From the NCBI RefSeq assembly GCF_014697125.1, contig NZ_JACJRG010000005.1, forward strand, positions 124,001 through 188,000: DNA of 64,000 nt, given 5' to 3'. The stretch's first letter is position 1. The number at the start of each line of letters is the position of its first letter. The notes beneath the pieces were generated by a model. It saw only the letters and a list, made by a program, of their open reading frames with translations. It had not been told where the DNA came from and made no database searches. A program made the position numbers and the translations under genes. The stretch comes from Anabaena minutissima FACHB-250 (lineage in GTDB: Bacteria; Cyanobacteriota; Cyanobacteriia; Cyanobacteriales; Nostocaceae). Positions 1 through 8,219 of this stretch are shown here, piece after piece.

Positions 1-654
1 GACTTCTAAGACGAGATCACTAATAAACTTCTGCACTTCGGGGTGAAAAGGATTGAGCCAGACAACTTCTCCAGCTGCACTCATCGAAGTTTCGCCACCA
101 TCGCGTTTTTTTGTCAACCACTCTGGATGGTTCAAGGCGAGTTCTGATGTAGGGGGGGCCATGAATCCAAACTCAAACCAAGCAGTTGCCAACAAACCCC
201 GACGATGAGCTTGATTAATTACGTCTGCTAAGATATCGTGTCCATCTGAGCCTCGAAACACAAAGGGTTGAATATCGGCTCGTTGGGCGACAGCACTGGG
301 ATACATCACATAGCCAGAATTCCACACCACAGGATAAACAGTATTAAAGTTCAACTCCCGTAGTCGATTCATAGACTCTTGGACTTTGCGGCGATCCTTA
401 AGGATGTTAAAGTCATTGTTGGTCATCCATACCCCACGAATTTCTTGCCGTGGAACTTGGGCAATAACGGGGGTGAAATTACTCACCAACAATGCGGTGA
501 CAAATGAGATTAAAACAAGGATAGGGAAAATCTTCCTCAGCAGGCTGTTGCGCCGCCAAAATTGGCTAAAGAAATTAAATTTTATTAATTGCAATGGTGC
601 GTCAGCTACCCAGACGCACCATAGTTTGGTGTGGTGAAGAAGTTTACTAGCCAT
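1..654 (-). CDS. GHL10-type glycosyl hydrolase-like protein, N-terminal part (cut by window edge)
   Basis: Open for 218 codons from an ATG at 654 to the window edge, so only the N terminus is seen. A hydrophobic stretch at about residues 39-62 looks like a signal peptide or anchor, followed by EIRGVWMT (71-78) and then NFNTVYPVVWNSG, which I recognise from the family-10-like glycosylhydrolases (GHL10, DUF187) common in cyanobacteria. An extracytoplasmic carbohydrate hydrolase is likely; substrate unknown. The first 30 or so codons overlap a palindromic repeat (595-621), so the true start could lie downstream, for example near the hydrophobic segment. Confidence 0.7.
   Translation of the reverse strand, partial: MASKLLHHTKLWCVWVADAPLQLIKFNFFSQFWRRNSLLRKIFPILVLISFVTALLVSNFTPVIAQVPRQEIRGVWMTNNDFNILKDRRKVQESMNRLRELNFNTVYPVVWNSGYVMYPSAVAQRADIQPFVFRGSDGHDILADVINQAHRRGLLATAWFEFGFMAPPTSELALNHPEWLTKKRDGGETSMSAAGEVVWLNPFHPEVQKFISDLVLEV
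595..621. repeat. Palindromic dispersed repeat (tggtgcgtc...gacgcacca)
   Basis: Nine-base inverted arms with a nine-base spacer. The core ggtgcgtc/gacgcacc is the same as in the palindrome at 11747-11811. Here it lies within the annotated 5' end of a coding region. Confidence 0.6.
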
Positions 655-1262
655 ACAGTTTAAATACTTTGATGGTTACTAAAGGATTAGTTGATTGGTA
701 GTTATTTTTCAGTACGGCGCATCGAATTTCCGCATCAGAACAACTGAAGCATACTTAGCACAGTCAGTATAGTTGACGTAATTAGTCTTAATTAGTGCCT
801 GATGGACTTTTGCCAATAACAGCCTTGATTTGTTGACTTTGGACGGAATAAGGACATAATTAACAACGCCAATAATACTTAAATTCAATGTAATATCAAA
901 AACTTTTATTGAAAAACAGAAAAATTGAGATTAAATTATTAGCGATCGCTTCACATACTCTTATTTTCGGGTATGAGGGGACAGAAAATCACTCCTGATC
1001 AAAAACGACAAAACACAGAAACAAATTTTCATGTCTCTGTGTTTTGGCTGTATTCTATTTTAGGGACAAATTACGGAACAGTTTGCCTCATCATTATTCT
1101 ACTGTCTGAGGTTTGAGACTATGATTTTTAATTTCTCGCCTCACCATCAAAGTAGTTATAACCAGAACACTTGAGGAACTTGTGAGGAATGATACTTCCT
1201 AGAGAGGACAGGGGACAGGTGATAGGGGATAGACTGTAACCTGTAATCTGTAACCTAACACT
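655..1262. other. Intergenic region with hairpin and heptamer repeats
   Basis: No convincing gene. It contains a perfect inverted repeat, aaaacacaga (1010-1019) and tctgtgtttt (1036-1045), able to form a 10-bp hairpin ending in a T-run, and a HIP1 site near 943. From about 1205 to 1258 there are tandem seven-base units (ctgtaac, ctgtaat, ctgtaac and acagggg-type) that end four bases before the start of the next gene and leave no Shine-Dalgarno sequence. Confidence 0.5.
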
Positions 1263-2300
1263 ATGAGTAATCAACTGCAAAACTATAATCCTAGCGGCGT
1301 AGGCGAAATTAACGGTAATCTCTTGGGTTTACCTTGTGATTATGACTCTGCCAACTTAATTGTTTTTGCCGTACCTTGGGAAGTGACTGTTTCCTATGGT
1401 GCAGGTACAGCTAACGGGCCACAGCGTATTCTTGATGCTTCCATTCAACTGGATTTATTTGACTTCGACAACCCCGATGGCTGGAAACAGGGAATTTTTC
1501 TAGTAGAAATTCCCCAAGATATTTTAGAAAAAAATGATTACTATCGTGACTTAGCTGCACAAATTATTGAACGATTAGCGCAAGGTAAAGCATTAACAGA
1601 CACCCCAGATTTAACACCTGTTTTAACAGAAATTAATCAGGCTTCTCAACAGGTTAATCAATGGCTATTTACACAGTCTCAGAAAGCAATAAATAAGGGT
1701 AAGCGAGTTGCTGTGATTGGTGGGGATCACAGTTCACCACTAGGTTACTTCCAAGCCATAGCAGCCAAATATCCTAACTTTGGTATTCTACATATTGACG
1801 CACACGCAGATTTACGTGATGCCTATGAGGGATTTGAATTTTCCCACGCTTCCATCATGTTTAATGCGATGAAGATACCACAAATTTCTAAATTAGTGCA
1901 GGTAGGTTTGCGCGATATTTGTCATGATGAAGTGCAAATAATTGACCAATCAAATAGTCGAATTGTGGCATATTATGACCCTGCTATTCAACAGAAGTTA
2001 TATTCGGGAACAACCTGGATAAATTTATGCCAAGAAATTATTAGCCACTTACCAGAATATGTTCATATTAGCTTTGATGTAGACGGTTTAGATCCCAAAC
2101 TTTGTCCAAATACGGGTACTCCTGTTCCTGGAGGGTTAGAATTAGAGCAAAGTTTTTGTCTGTTCCGAGAATTGGTGAAGAGTGGGAGAAAAATTATTGG
2201 TTTTGATGTGTGCGAAGTTGGTGATGCTGAGTGGGATGGTAATGTCGGAGCGCGAATTGTTTACAAACTTTCTAATTTAATGGATTTATCTCAGCGATGA
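1263..2300 (+). CDS. speB: Agmatinase/arginase family ureohydrolase
   Basis: A 345-residue ureohydrolase that would hydrolyse a guanidino compound to urea and an amine (agmatine to putrescine if it is a true agmatinase) with a binuclear metal centre. The family metal motifs are present in order: GGDHS near residues 153-157, DAHAD near 179-183 and SFDVDGLDP near 270-278. It is longer than many agmatinases (about 300 residues) because of an N-terminal extension. Known context: Anabaena has an agmatinase active in arginine catabolism, while the Synechocystis homologue Sll1077 was shown to be a nickel-dependent guanidine hydrolase. The substrate therefore cannot be fixed from sequence alone. It appears to be a single-gene unit. 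Confidence 0.88.
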   Translation: MSNQLQNYNPSGVGEINGNLLGLPCDYDSANLIVFAVPWEVTVSYGAGTANGPQRILDASIQLDLFDFDNPDGWKQGIFLVEIPQDILEKNDYYRDLAAQIIERLAQGKALTDTPDLTPVLTEINQASQQVNQWLFTQSQKAINKGKRVAVIGGDHSSPLGYFQAIAAKYPNFGILHIDAHADLRDAYEGFEFSHASIMFNAMKIPQISKLVQVGLRDICHDEVQIIDQSNSRIVAYYDPAIQQKLYSGTTWINLCQEIISHLPEYVHISFDVDGLDPKLCPNTGTPVPGGLELEQSFCLFRELVKSGRKIIGFDVCEVGDAEWDGNVGARIVYKLSNLMDLSQR

Positions 2301-2306
2301 CTCTGT

Positions 2307-2366
2307 GAGAGCTAAAGGTTACAAATGTTTTGTGAATATTATCAACCTGTAACCTTTCTCGCTCTC
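2307..2366 (+). terminator. Hairpin downstream of ureohydrolase gene
   Basis: Arms at 2307-2323 and 2348-2366 share gagagc and aaggttaca blocks, with a small internal bulge and a 24-base loop, seven bases past the stop codon. There is no T-tract after it, so it may be an mRNA 3' end stabiliser or a dispersed repeat rather than an intrinsic terminator. Confidence 0.4.
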
Positions 2367-2544
2367 TCCTACTTCTCAAAAATAAATCAAGGGTTTCCAG
2401 CATTTTGCAGAGGGAAGTGAATCATTAATATCAAACTATTGAACAAACTTATCTCTTAAATTTAGCTTAATCATTTGTTGGAATTTTGAATTTATCAAAA
2501 GCTTAGTGTAAAATCCAAAAACATAACTGAATTTTACAAATGCA

Positions 2545-3336
2545 ATGCTCAAAAATACCAATAAATGTCCAAATGAGTATATAGTTACTGATGATGATGC
2601 CAGTCAATATATCCGTGATTGCACTATCGCGGCTCTCATCCTAGTAGCGGCTTATGGTTTATTTATAACTGAATTTATTTCCAGTTGGGTTTTATTTGTG
2701 ATTGTTGCTGTTACACTGCCTCGTTGGGTTATTAGTGTACATGAACTTCTTCATGTTAAAGATGAAAAACAGATAAACAAGATAATCAAATGTTTGGGTA
2801 TTAGTCCTATTCCACTTTCTATTGTCACACTAAGTTACCCACAAATGCGAGAGATTCATCAGGCTCATCATCGTAGCCCTGCAACAGAATCTGACCCAGA
2901 TGCTTACCATATTCGAGGGAACTTTCTTGTTGTTATGTTTAATGCCTTGAGTGCGCCAGAACAAAGTTTTATTCGCTCACTACAAGTAAATGGATTTAAT
3001 CTTCAACTAGGACTAGATTTACTCATCAAACTATTGATTTTAGGTATATTAGTCTTCGTAGGGGGAGAAAAATTCTTTTGGTTTTGGTTATTTATCCGAA
3101 TTGTTTATGGGTTAGGGGATATAGTATTTTTCCGTCTTGTGCATCACCAGAAAGGACAATACGGAACATTTGAGATGAAAATTCCCAGCACTCTTGAAAC
3201 ATGGGGAGAGAGAATTTTTGGAGCAACTGTGGTTCAAGCAACAATCAATCACGATGTACATCATCAAAATCCTGGCATTGCTGCACGCCATCTAGCAACT
3301 GCAAGACCCTACATTATGATTTCTTCGAGTAATTAG
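2545..3336 (+). CDS. Fatty acid desaturase-like membrane protein
   Basis: 263 residues with the three histidine clusters of membrane di-iron desaturases/hydroxylases: HELLH (about 74-78), HQAHH (about 109-113) and HDVHH (about 235-239). Hydrophobic segments at about 28-65 and 155-200 fit a small integral membrane enzyme. The canonical first box HxxxH is present, so it is probably catalytically competent. The substrate (acyl lipid, carotenoid or other) cannot be told from sequence. The gene follows the ureohydrolase gene by 244 bases and converges on the metallophosphoesterase operon, ending 18 bases from its last gene. Confidence 0.7.
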   Translation: MLKNTNKCPNEYIVTDDDASQYIRDCTIAALILVAAYGLFITEFISSWVLFVIVAVTLPRWVISVHELLHVKDEKQINKIIKCLGISPIPLSIVTLSYPQMREIHQAHHRSPATESDPDAYHIRGNFLVVMFNALSAPEQSFIRSLQVNGFNLQLGLDLLIKLLILGILVFVGGEKFFWFWLFIRIVYGLGDIVFFRLVHHQKGQYGTFEMKIPSTLETWGERIFGATVVQATINHDVHHQNPGIAARHLATARPYIMISSSN

Positions 3337-3354
3337 ACACCTAAGAGAGTTTAT

Positions 3355-4107
3355 TCAGAAAGCCACTCTGTTAGTTGAATTTACCTGAAATCCTTTACTC
3401 ACACCATAACGAACAGTTCTAAATTCTATATGGTTACTGGTAGGATTATAAAGAGTATATTTAGCTTCTCCTGGTGTTTTTCCTACATTCCCTACCCCGA
3501 TGACTTGGCGCGGCAAAATTTCCACCTTTTGGGGAGAGACTTCACTATCAAGAGTAGTGATACCTGTAGTAACTGAACCTGCTTGTAACTGATATTGAAA
3601 AGCCAAACCAGAACGTCCACAAAATAAGTTATTGGCTTGCATTCGTGAGAGGCGGTCAAGCATTTGAATTGGTGGCGTGTCTGGTGTTAATTCTTCATCT
3701 ACAGATACAGTTGTACCGTGAATTAATAAAGAATCTAGTTCAAAAAAACCAAAATCTAGATTTCTTAGCCATTGTACTGTTTGACGAGAAACAGATTCCC
3801 AGAGTAACTTAACTGTTTCACCACCATATTTTGCCATTAAATCATCTGCTTCTCCAGTAGCCCCCAGACCATGCAAAATAAAACACTGTTCTTCCCACCA
3901 ACCTTTACAAATGAGTGGTTCTAACTCACCAATCTGTGGGTTACGGACTCGTTCTACTAATTTCTCTGCTTCTGGTGTTGGCCCTACTAAATCACCCAAA
4001 ATATATAAAGCCTCTACTTGATTAATTTGGCGATTAATATCTGCTAATACAGCTTCATATGCCGCTAAATTACCTTCAATTCCGCTTAAAATTGCCCACT
4101 TATTCAT
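3355..4107 (-). CDS. Degenerate metallophosphoesterase paralogue (probable pseudoenzyme)
   Basis: 250 residues, clearly related to the upstream gene at 4253-5065 and to the calcineurin-like phosphoesterase fold: it opens with AILSGIEGN where active enzymes have SDxHGN, keeps GDLVG, then has GWWEE in place of GNHD and CGRSG in place of GHTH. Most metal ligands are therefore gone. The C-terminal GVGNVG...Y.LYNP segment matches the corresponding VNVGSVG segment of its neighbour. It is third in the minus-strand operon, separated from the second gene by a 145-base repeat-filled gap. A structural or binding role is more likely than catalysis. Confidence 0.72.
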   Translation of the reverse strand: MNKWAILSGIEGNLAAYEAVLADINRQINQVEALYILGDLVGPTPEAEKLVERVRNPQIGELEPLICKGWWEEQCFILHGLGATGEADDLMAKYGGETVKLLWESVSRQTVQWLRNLDFGFFELDSLLIHGTTVSVDEELTPDTPPIQMLDRLSRMQANNLFCGRSGLAFQYQLQAGSVTTGITTLDSEVSPQKVEILPRQVIGVGNVGKTPGEAKYTLYNPTSNHIEFRTVRYGVSKGFQVNSTNRVAF

Positions 4108-4137
4108 CTAAATTTTCGCTCTTAAATTACTTTTAAA

Positions 4138-4250
4138 AGTGCTGAGTGCTGTTAGCGGTAGCGCGGCGTTTAGCCGGTGCTGAGTAGTGAGTAGTAAGTA
4201 GTAAGTAGTAAGTTATTAGTCACTCTACCTTCTCCCCAGTCCCCAGTCCC
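4138..4250. repeat. Dispersed GC-rich repeat plus tandem heptamers
   Basis: A module reading gctgttagcggtagcgcg then gcgtttagccggtgctga (4147-4182) is followed by tandem agtagtg/agtaagt units. The same module occurs at 7956-7993, interrupted at 11681-11858, and degenerate and reversed within mfd near 15846-15882. It fills the gap between the two metallophosphoesterase genes. Confidence 0.8.
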
Positions 4251-4252
4251 CA

Positions 4253-5065
4253 TCATCTAGTACAAATATGGGTGGGGTCTTCAGCCCTTTCTGCATATTC
4301 CAAACCTTGGGCTAAACGCCATGCAAAAATGGCAGGTAAACCTTTTTCGATGATGGCTGCACAGGTTTTTTGATAGTCATAAGGTACTTCTCGTAAACTT
4401 ACTGATTGAGTATTTGTGTCATAAATTACATATGTGGCATTGGGTCGCCCATGTCGGGGTTCTCCGACTGAACCTACATTGACAATTCGCTTGATAGGAG
4501 TAGAAAAGTTAATTTCCTTCTCTTCGACTCCCGCACTTTGAACACGGACTTGCAGACTACCTGCGTCTAAAGTACGGATATAGGGTATATGAGTATGACC
4601 GCAAAACAATACATCGGCATCTGCGGAAATTACTCTTTCTAAGGCGGCAAAAGCGTCAAGTTCTGGTAATAAATATTCATGGTTACTTTGGGGACTACCA
4701 TGAAAGAAAACTAAATTATCTTGACTTAAACCGTGGGGTAATTTGGCGAGAAATTCCTGATTTTCGGGATATAGTTCTTTATGTGTCCATTCGTGGGCTA
4801 TTTTGCCGCGTTTTTCAGCTAATAGTGAAGGGTAACTACAGTCACAGGAGTTTAAGCCTTCTACAATATCTTCATCCCAACAACCAGCACAAGTAGAAAT
4901 ATCTAGAGAATGAATTTGTGTAATTACTGTATTAGGATATGGCCCGTATCCGACTAAGTCACCTAGACAAAAAATCTTTTCGGCTTTTTGTTGGTCAATA
5001 TCTAACAAGACTGCATCTAAGGCTTCATAGTTACCATGAATGCAAGACATGACTGCTATTTTCAC
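4253..5065 (-). CDS. Metallophosphoesterase with cysteine-substituted active site
   Basis: 270-residue calcineurin-like phosphoesterase of the YfcE/COG0639-like type. Visible motifs: SCIHGN (7-12) instead of SDIHGN, GDLVG (about 35-39), AGCWDE (about 60-65) instead of GNHDE, FFHGSP and CGHTHIPY. Two canonical positions, the first Asp and the Asn of GNH, are both Cys, and further cysteines follow (NSCDCS). This would change the metal preference toward a thiophilic metal or abolish hydrolysis. Its start overlaps the stop of the upstream COG0523-like gene by four bases (atga), so the two are translationally coupled and share the Zur-box-like site at 5846-5860. Confidence 0.78.
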   Translation of the reverse strand: MKIAVMSCIHGNYEALDAVLLDIDQQKAEKIFCLGDLVGYGPYPNTVITQIHSLDISTCAGCWDEDIVEGLNSCDCSYPSLLAEKRGKIAHEWTHKELYPENQEFLAKLPHGLSQDNLVFFHGSPQSNHEYLLPELDAFAALERVISADADVLFCGHTHIPYIRTLDAGSLQVRVQSAGVEEKEINFSTPIKRIVNVGSVGEPRHGRPNATYVIYDTNTQSVSLREVPYDYQKTCAAIIEKGLPAIFAWRLAQGLEYAERAEDPTHICTR

Positions 5066-5838
5066 TCTATAATCTCCTCAACTAAAATTTGTTTTACCTG
5101 TTGTTGGTATTGTGCGATCGCAGTTTCTGATAAATAGCAATCTTCTAAGGTTTGCTTCATGGTAGACTCGTCTAAGTTCTCTCCTAATACCTCAATACCA
5201 CTAAATCTTTGCGGTCTACCTTCCAAGTGGCGTGGTAAGTCTAGTTCCAGAAAATCGATTTTTGGTACACCCGCAACAAAATCTGCATATAGCACCCGTC
5301 CATCAGCGACATCAAAAATCCCCTTGGCGCGACTAACAAAACCATAAGCACCATGAGTTACTTCGTACCAAAACTCTCGTAAACTGTCTTCATCAATCAC
5401 TTGGCCACTACTGGGAACACGCCAAAGTTGATTGGCGGTAATATTAGGGTCAATATCTGCACCTTTAATAATTTTGTCTGCCCAAGCATGATACTCAGAA
5501 TCCTGAAGTTTTGGCGGCAGGATAGCCAAGGCTTGGTAAGATAAACCATCTAATATTTTATGGATACTGCTTAATTCCAGATAAAACCCCAATTCGATAT
5601 AGACAGTCTCGACTGTTGTTAATTGGTGCAGAAACTCAACTTCTTGCCCATCCTGAAAAACTTGCACATGGGGAAATTCCGCAGCTAGGCGTGTCTGGTC
5701 AATGGGAACATTTCCCGTACCAGGACTAAAATAAATTATATTCTCACTAGCTGTGAGATTCTGCATCTGTTGGCAAATCCACGTTGTTTTGCCACTGCCA
5801 GCCAGTCCACCAACAACAGTTATATTTAGTACCTTCAT
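5062..5838 (-). CDS. COG0523/CobW-like P-loop protein (divergent)
   Basis: 258 residues with an N-terminal Walker A, GGLAGSGKTTW (about 10-20), and a CobW C-terminal-like segment around GIFDVADGRVLYADF. COG0523 proteins are G3E-type metallochaperone GTPases, often zinc-linked. This one is shorter than the usual 320-400 residues. I see neither the CxCC metal-binding motif nor a clear NKxD guanine-specificity motif (the corresponding stretch reads AILPPKLQD). It is first in the operon with the two metallophosphoesterase genes, with a palindrome eight bases before its start codon. A metal-handling role is inferred from family and operator, not shown. Confidence 0.72.
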   Translation of the reverse strand: MKVLNITVVGGLAGSGKTTWICQQMQNLTASENIIYFSPGTGNVPIDQTRLAAEFPHVQVFQDGQEVEFLHQLTTVETVYIELGFYLELSSIHKILDGLSYQALAILPPKLQDSEYHAWADKIIKGADIDPNITANQLWRVPSSGQVIDEDSLREFWYEVTHGAYGFVSRAKGIFDVADGRVLYADFVAGVPKIDFLELDLPRHLEGRPQRFSGIEVLGENLDESTMKQTLEDCYLSETAIAQYQQQVKQILVEEIIE

Positions 5839-5845
5839 TGCTCAA

Positions 5846-5860
5846 TGATAATCATTTTCA
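5846..5860 (-). promoter_or_regulatory. Putative Zur/Fur box
   Basis: tgataatcattttca on the plus strand is a 7-1-7 palindrome with one mismatch from TGATAATNATTATCA, which I recall as the Anabaena Zur consensus. It sits 8-22 bases upstream of the start codon of the COG0523-like gene, so bound repressor would block expression. A Fur box is AT-rich in a similar way and cannot be excluded. Confidence 0.6.
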
Positions 5861-5869
5861 TGCTTTTTG

Positions 5870-6230
5870 AAAAGCAGTAGTCATTAGTCATTGCACTTCT
5901 CTGCGTTCTTTCCGTTCCCTGCGGGACGCTGCGCGTTCACGCAGTGTTCCGTAAAGCCTGCGGCATAGCTACGCTTAGGGCGCAACCTCTCTTCGAGAAG
6001 GAAACACGGAGCGTGTCGTAGACAAGACGCTCCGCGAATGACTAGGCGCAGTGACCAGGCTAGCTAGGCATTGGGCATTGTATTTTTCTCCCCCTACTTT
6101 CTTGTCCTCTGTCCTCTGTCACCTGTCCTCTGTCACCTGTCCTCTGTCACCTGTCCTCTGTCACCTGTCCCTGTCCCTGTCCCTGTCCCCAGCCTTTCTT
6201 AATAAAACACTAGCAACAAGCACACTAAAA
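5870..6230. repeat. Intergenic repeat cluster with 14-mer tandem array
   Basis: The 439-base gap before dapB holds no gene. From about 5900 to 6045 there is a patchwork of GC-rich palindromic units (for example cctgcgggacgctgcg and gacaagacgctccgcg). From 6104 to about 6190 the unit tcctctgtcacctg is repeated four times in tandem, followed by tccctg hexamers, a typical heptamer-based short tandem repeat of heterocystous cyanobacteria. The dapB promoter must lie in the last 80 bases. Confidence 0.85.
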
Positions 6231-6277
6231 TCTCTACAATAAATCCCTGGTTGACTTAAAAAACTATAGTTGTAATT

Positions 6278-7114
6278 ATGACGAATCAAGCTCCTATCCC
6301 GGTGATTGTGAATGGTGCGGCTGGCAAAATGGGTCGTGAAGTGGTGAAGGCGATAGCAGAATCACCAGACTTAAACCTTATGGGTGCAATTGACCACAGT
6401 GCTGAACATCAAGGTAAAGATGCGGGAGAATTAGCAGGTTTAGCAGAACCTTTAGAAATCCCTATCACTAACCAATTAGAACCTATGTTGGGTTATGTGG
6501 CTGGGGAAAGACAAGGGCCTCCTGGGGTGATAGTAGACTTTACCCATCCTGATTCAGTTTACGATAATGTGCGGAGTGCGATCGCCTATGGGATTCGTCC
6601 TGTGGTTGGAACGACGGGGTTAAGTCCAGAACAACTGCAAAGTTTGGCGGATTTTGCCGAGAAAGCTAGTACAGGTTGTTTAGTGATTCCCAACTTTTCC
6701 ATTGGGATGGTACTGCTACAACAAGCCGCCATCAACGCTTCCCGATATTTTGACCATGTAGAAATTATCGAACTGCATCACAACCAAAAAGCCGATGCGC
6801 CCAGTGGTACAGCCATTCAAACTGCTCAATTACTCGCAGAGCTAGGTAAAACATTTAACCCTGCGGTTGTGGAAGAGACGGAAAAAATTCCAGGGGCTAG
6901 AGGTAGTTTAGCTGAGGAAGGGATTAGAATACATAGTGTGCGCTTGCCTGGACTGATAGCACATCAAGAAGTAATTTTTGGCGCACCTGGGCAAATTTAT
7001 ACTTTACGCCATGATACTAGCGATCGCGCTTGCTATATGCCAGGAGTCTTACTAGCAATTCGCAAAGTTTTACAGTTAAAGTCATTAGTATATGGATTAG
7101 AAAAAATCCTCTAA
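6278..7114 (+). CDS. dapB: 4-hydroxy-tetrahydrodipicolinate reductase
   Basis: 278 residues of DapB, which reduces hydroxy-tetrahydrodipicolinate with NAD(P)H in the diaminopimelate/lysine pathway in the cytosol. The nucleotide-binding glycine motif [12 protein letters not shown] lies at about 10-21, GTTG at about 110, and the signature catalytic stretch [15 protein letters not shown] (HH pair and K) at about 168-182. The length is normal for the cyanobacterial enzyme. It is flanked on both sides by tandem repeats. The next gene starts 103 bases downstream on the same strand and may be co-transcribed. Confidence 0.96.
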   Translation: MTNQAPIPVIVNGAAGKMGREVVKAIAESPDLNLMGAIDHSAEHQGKDAGELAGLAEPLEIPITNQLEPMLGYVAGERQGPPGVIVDFTHPDSVYDNVRSAIAYGIRPVVGTTGLSPEQLQSLADFAEKASTGCLVIPNFSIGMVLLQQAAINASRYFDHVEIIELHHNQKADAPSGTAIQTAQLLAELGKTFNPAVVEETEKIPGARGSLAEEGIRIHSVRLPGLIAHQEVIFGAPGQIYTLRHDTSDRACYMPGVLLAIRKVLQLKSLVYGLEKIL

Positions 7115-7215
7115 CCCTAACTCCCAACTCCCAACTCCCAACTCCTAACTCACCACTCCCAACTCCTAACTCATTACTCATTACTCATTACTCAGCACTC
7201 AGCACTCAGCACTAT
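7111..7215. repeat. Tandem heptamer repeat array between dapB and next gene
   Basis: Nearly pure seven-base units: actccca/actccta, then attactc x3, then agcactc x3. It fills the whole gap and runs to within a base or two of the next start codon, leaving no Shine-Dalgarno sequence. Confidence 0.9.
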
Positions 7216-7216
7216 T

Positions 7217-7906
7217 ATGCTTGTCCCACTGACTCGCCAGAAATTTGAACAACTCATCCCCCTAATTGCCACTGGCCCACAGTACAAGTATTATTGGGGG
7301 AAATTTGCCAATTTTTTGCAGCGACTCTTAATTTCTGTCGTTGTTCTAGTCGTAATTTTGCTTGTTCGAGGAGTGTTTAAGCTCGATTTTTTCTTTATAT
7401 TTTTCCTGGGAGTAATGGGTGCGCTGTTCTGGATGTGGTATCCAGCATTTCAGGCTAGTGTCCGTAATATAAAATACCGCCGTTACAAATATAGTGGCTT
7501 TTTCCGTGGTCGGATTCTTGATTGGTGGATTACAGAAAAACTCATTGGTAAACAAGAAACTGTTAACAGTAAAGGCGAATTGGTGATTGTCGAAAACCGG
7601 GAAAAGCGCATTAACATCGAAGTTGGCGATGACACGGGATTTAGCGTCGAGTTAGAAGCACCACTGCGTCCTTTTCATAAAGAAATTACCCGTGGACAGA
7701 TAGCCGAAATGATTGTCATGTCAAATCGTCCAGATTTGAGCAGCATTGAAGACTATAGTGATGTTTTTGTTCCCAGTCGTAACATCTGGGTGGGTGATTA
7801 TCCTTACATCAGAAGAGAGTTTTTTGATGAAGTTAGCGATCGCTTACGTGAAAAGCGACAACCGAGAAAACCAAAATCTCGCCGTCCTCGTCCGAGAATG
7901 GAATGA
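7217..7906 (+). CDS. Conserved cyanobacterial membrane protein of unknown function
   Basis: 229 residues with two closely spaced transmembrane segments at about 34-52 and 55-75, followed by a soluble C-terminal domain rich in charged residues and an Arg/Lys/Pro-rich tail. I recognise it as a family conserved in cyanobacteria, sometimes labelled a phosphate transporter permease in automatic annotation. I see no permease architecture, so that name is not supported. The start ATG directly follows the heptamer array; ATG at 7217 gives the full N-terminal MLVPLTRQKFEQLIP that I associate with the family. Confidence 0.65.
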   Translation: MLVPLTRQKFEQLIPLIATGPQYKYYWGKFANFLQRLLISVVVLVVILLVRGVFKLDFFFIFFLGVMGALFWMWYPAFQASVRNIKYRRYKYSGFFRGRILDWWITEKLIGKQETVNSKGELVIVENREKRINIEVGDDTGFSVELEAPLRPFHKEITRGQIAEMIVMSNRPDLSSIEDYSDVFVPSRNIWVGDYPYIRREFFDEVSDRLREKRQPRKPKSRRPRPRME

Positions 7907-7908
7907 GT

Positions 7909-7994
7909 GATGAGTAATGAGTGATGAGTAATGAGTGATGAGTGATGAGTGATGAGTGCTGTTAGCGGTAGCGCGGCGTTTAGCCGGTGCTGAA
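7909..7994. repeat. Heptamer-type tandem array plus dispersed GC-rich repeat
   Basis: gagtgatgagtaat-type tandem units run from the stop codon to about 7955. They are followed by a copy (7956-7993) of the gctgttagcggtagcgcg module that is identical to the one at 4147-4182. Confidence 0.85.
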
Positions 7995-8010
7995 TAAAGT
8001 TATCTTAAAA

Positions 8011-8179
8011 TTAACGTGAGTTCGACAAGTCTTTTTTGACCTCTCCCCCAACCCCTCTCCGACGCGGAGAGGGGAGTCAATATCATGACATATCGACGAA
8101 AAATAAAGGTTTTAAAGCCTCTCTCCTTGCAGGGGAGAGGTTTGGAGAGGGGTTTTTCCCGCCGTCGAACTCAGGTTAA
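8011..8179. mobile_element. MITE-like element with 16-bp terminal inverted repeats
   Basis: The left end ttaacgtgagttcgac (8011-8026) and right end gtcgaactcaggttaa (8164-8179) are inverted repeats with one mismatch. Inside the 169-bp element lie further palindromic blocks of the cctctcc/ggagagg type. It codes for nothing. It is probably a non-autonomous miniature element of the kind common in Nostocales. Confidence 0.65.
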
Positions 8180-8219
8180 AATAAGACAACTAGCTTTTTG
8201 TTTTATCTCACGTAAAACC

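Noticed and set aside
386..637. 83-codon plus-strand open frame
   Set aside because: Lies opposite the conserved N terminus of the GHL10-type gene; low-complexity basic peptide without family resemblance.
6051..6242. 63-codon frame rich in Leu/Ser/Pro before dapB
   Set aside because: Consists of the tcctctgtcacctg tandem repeat; not a gene.
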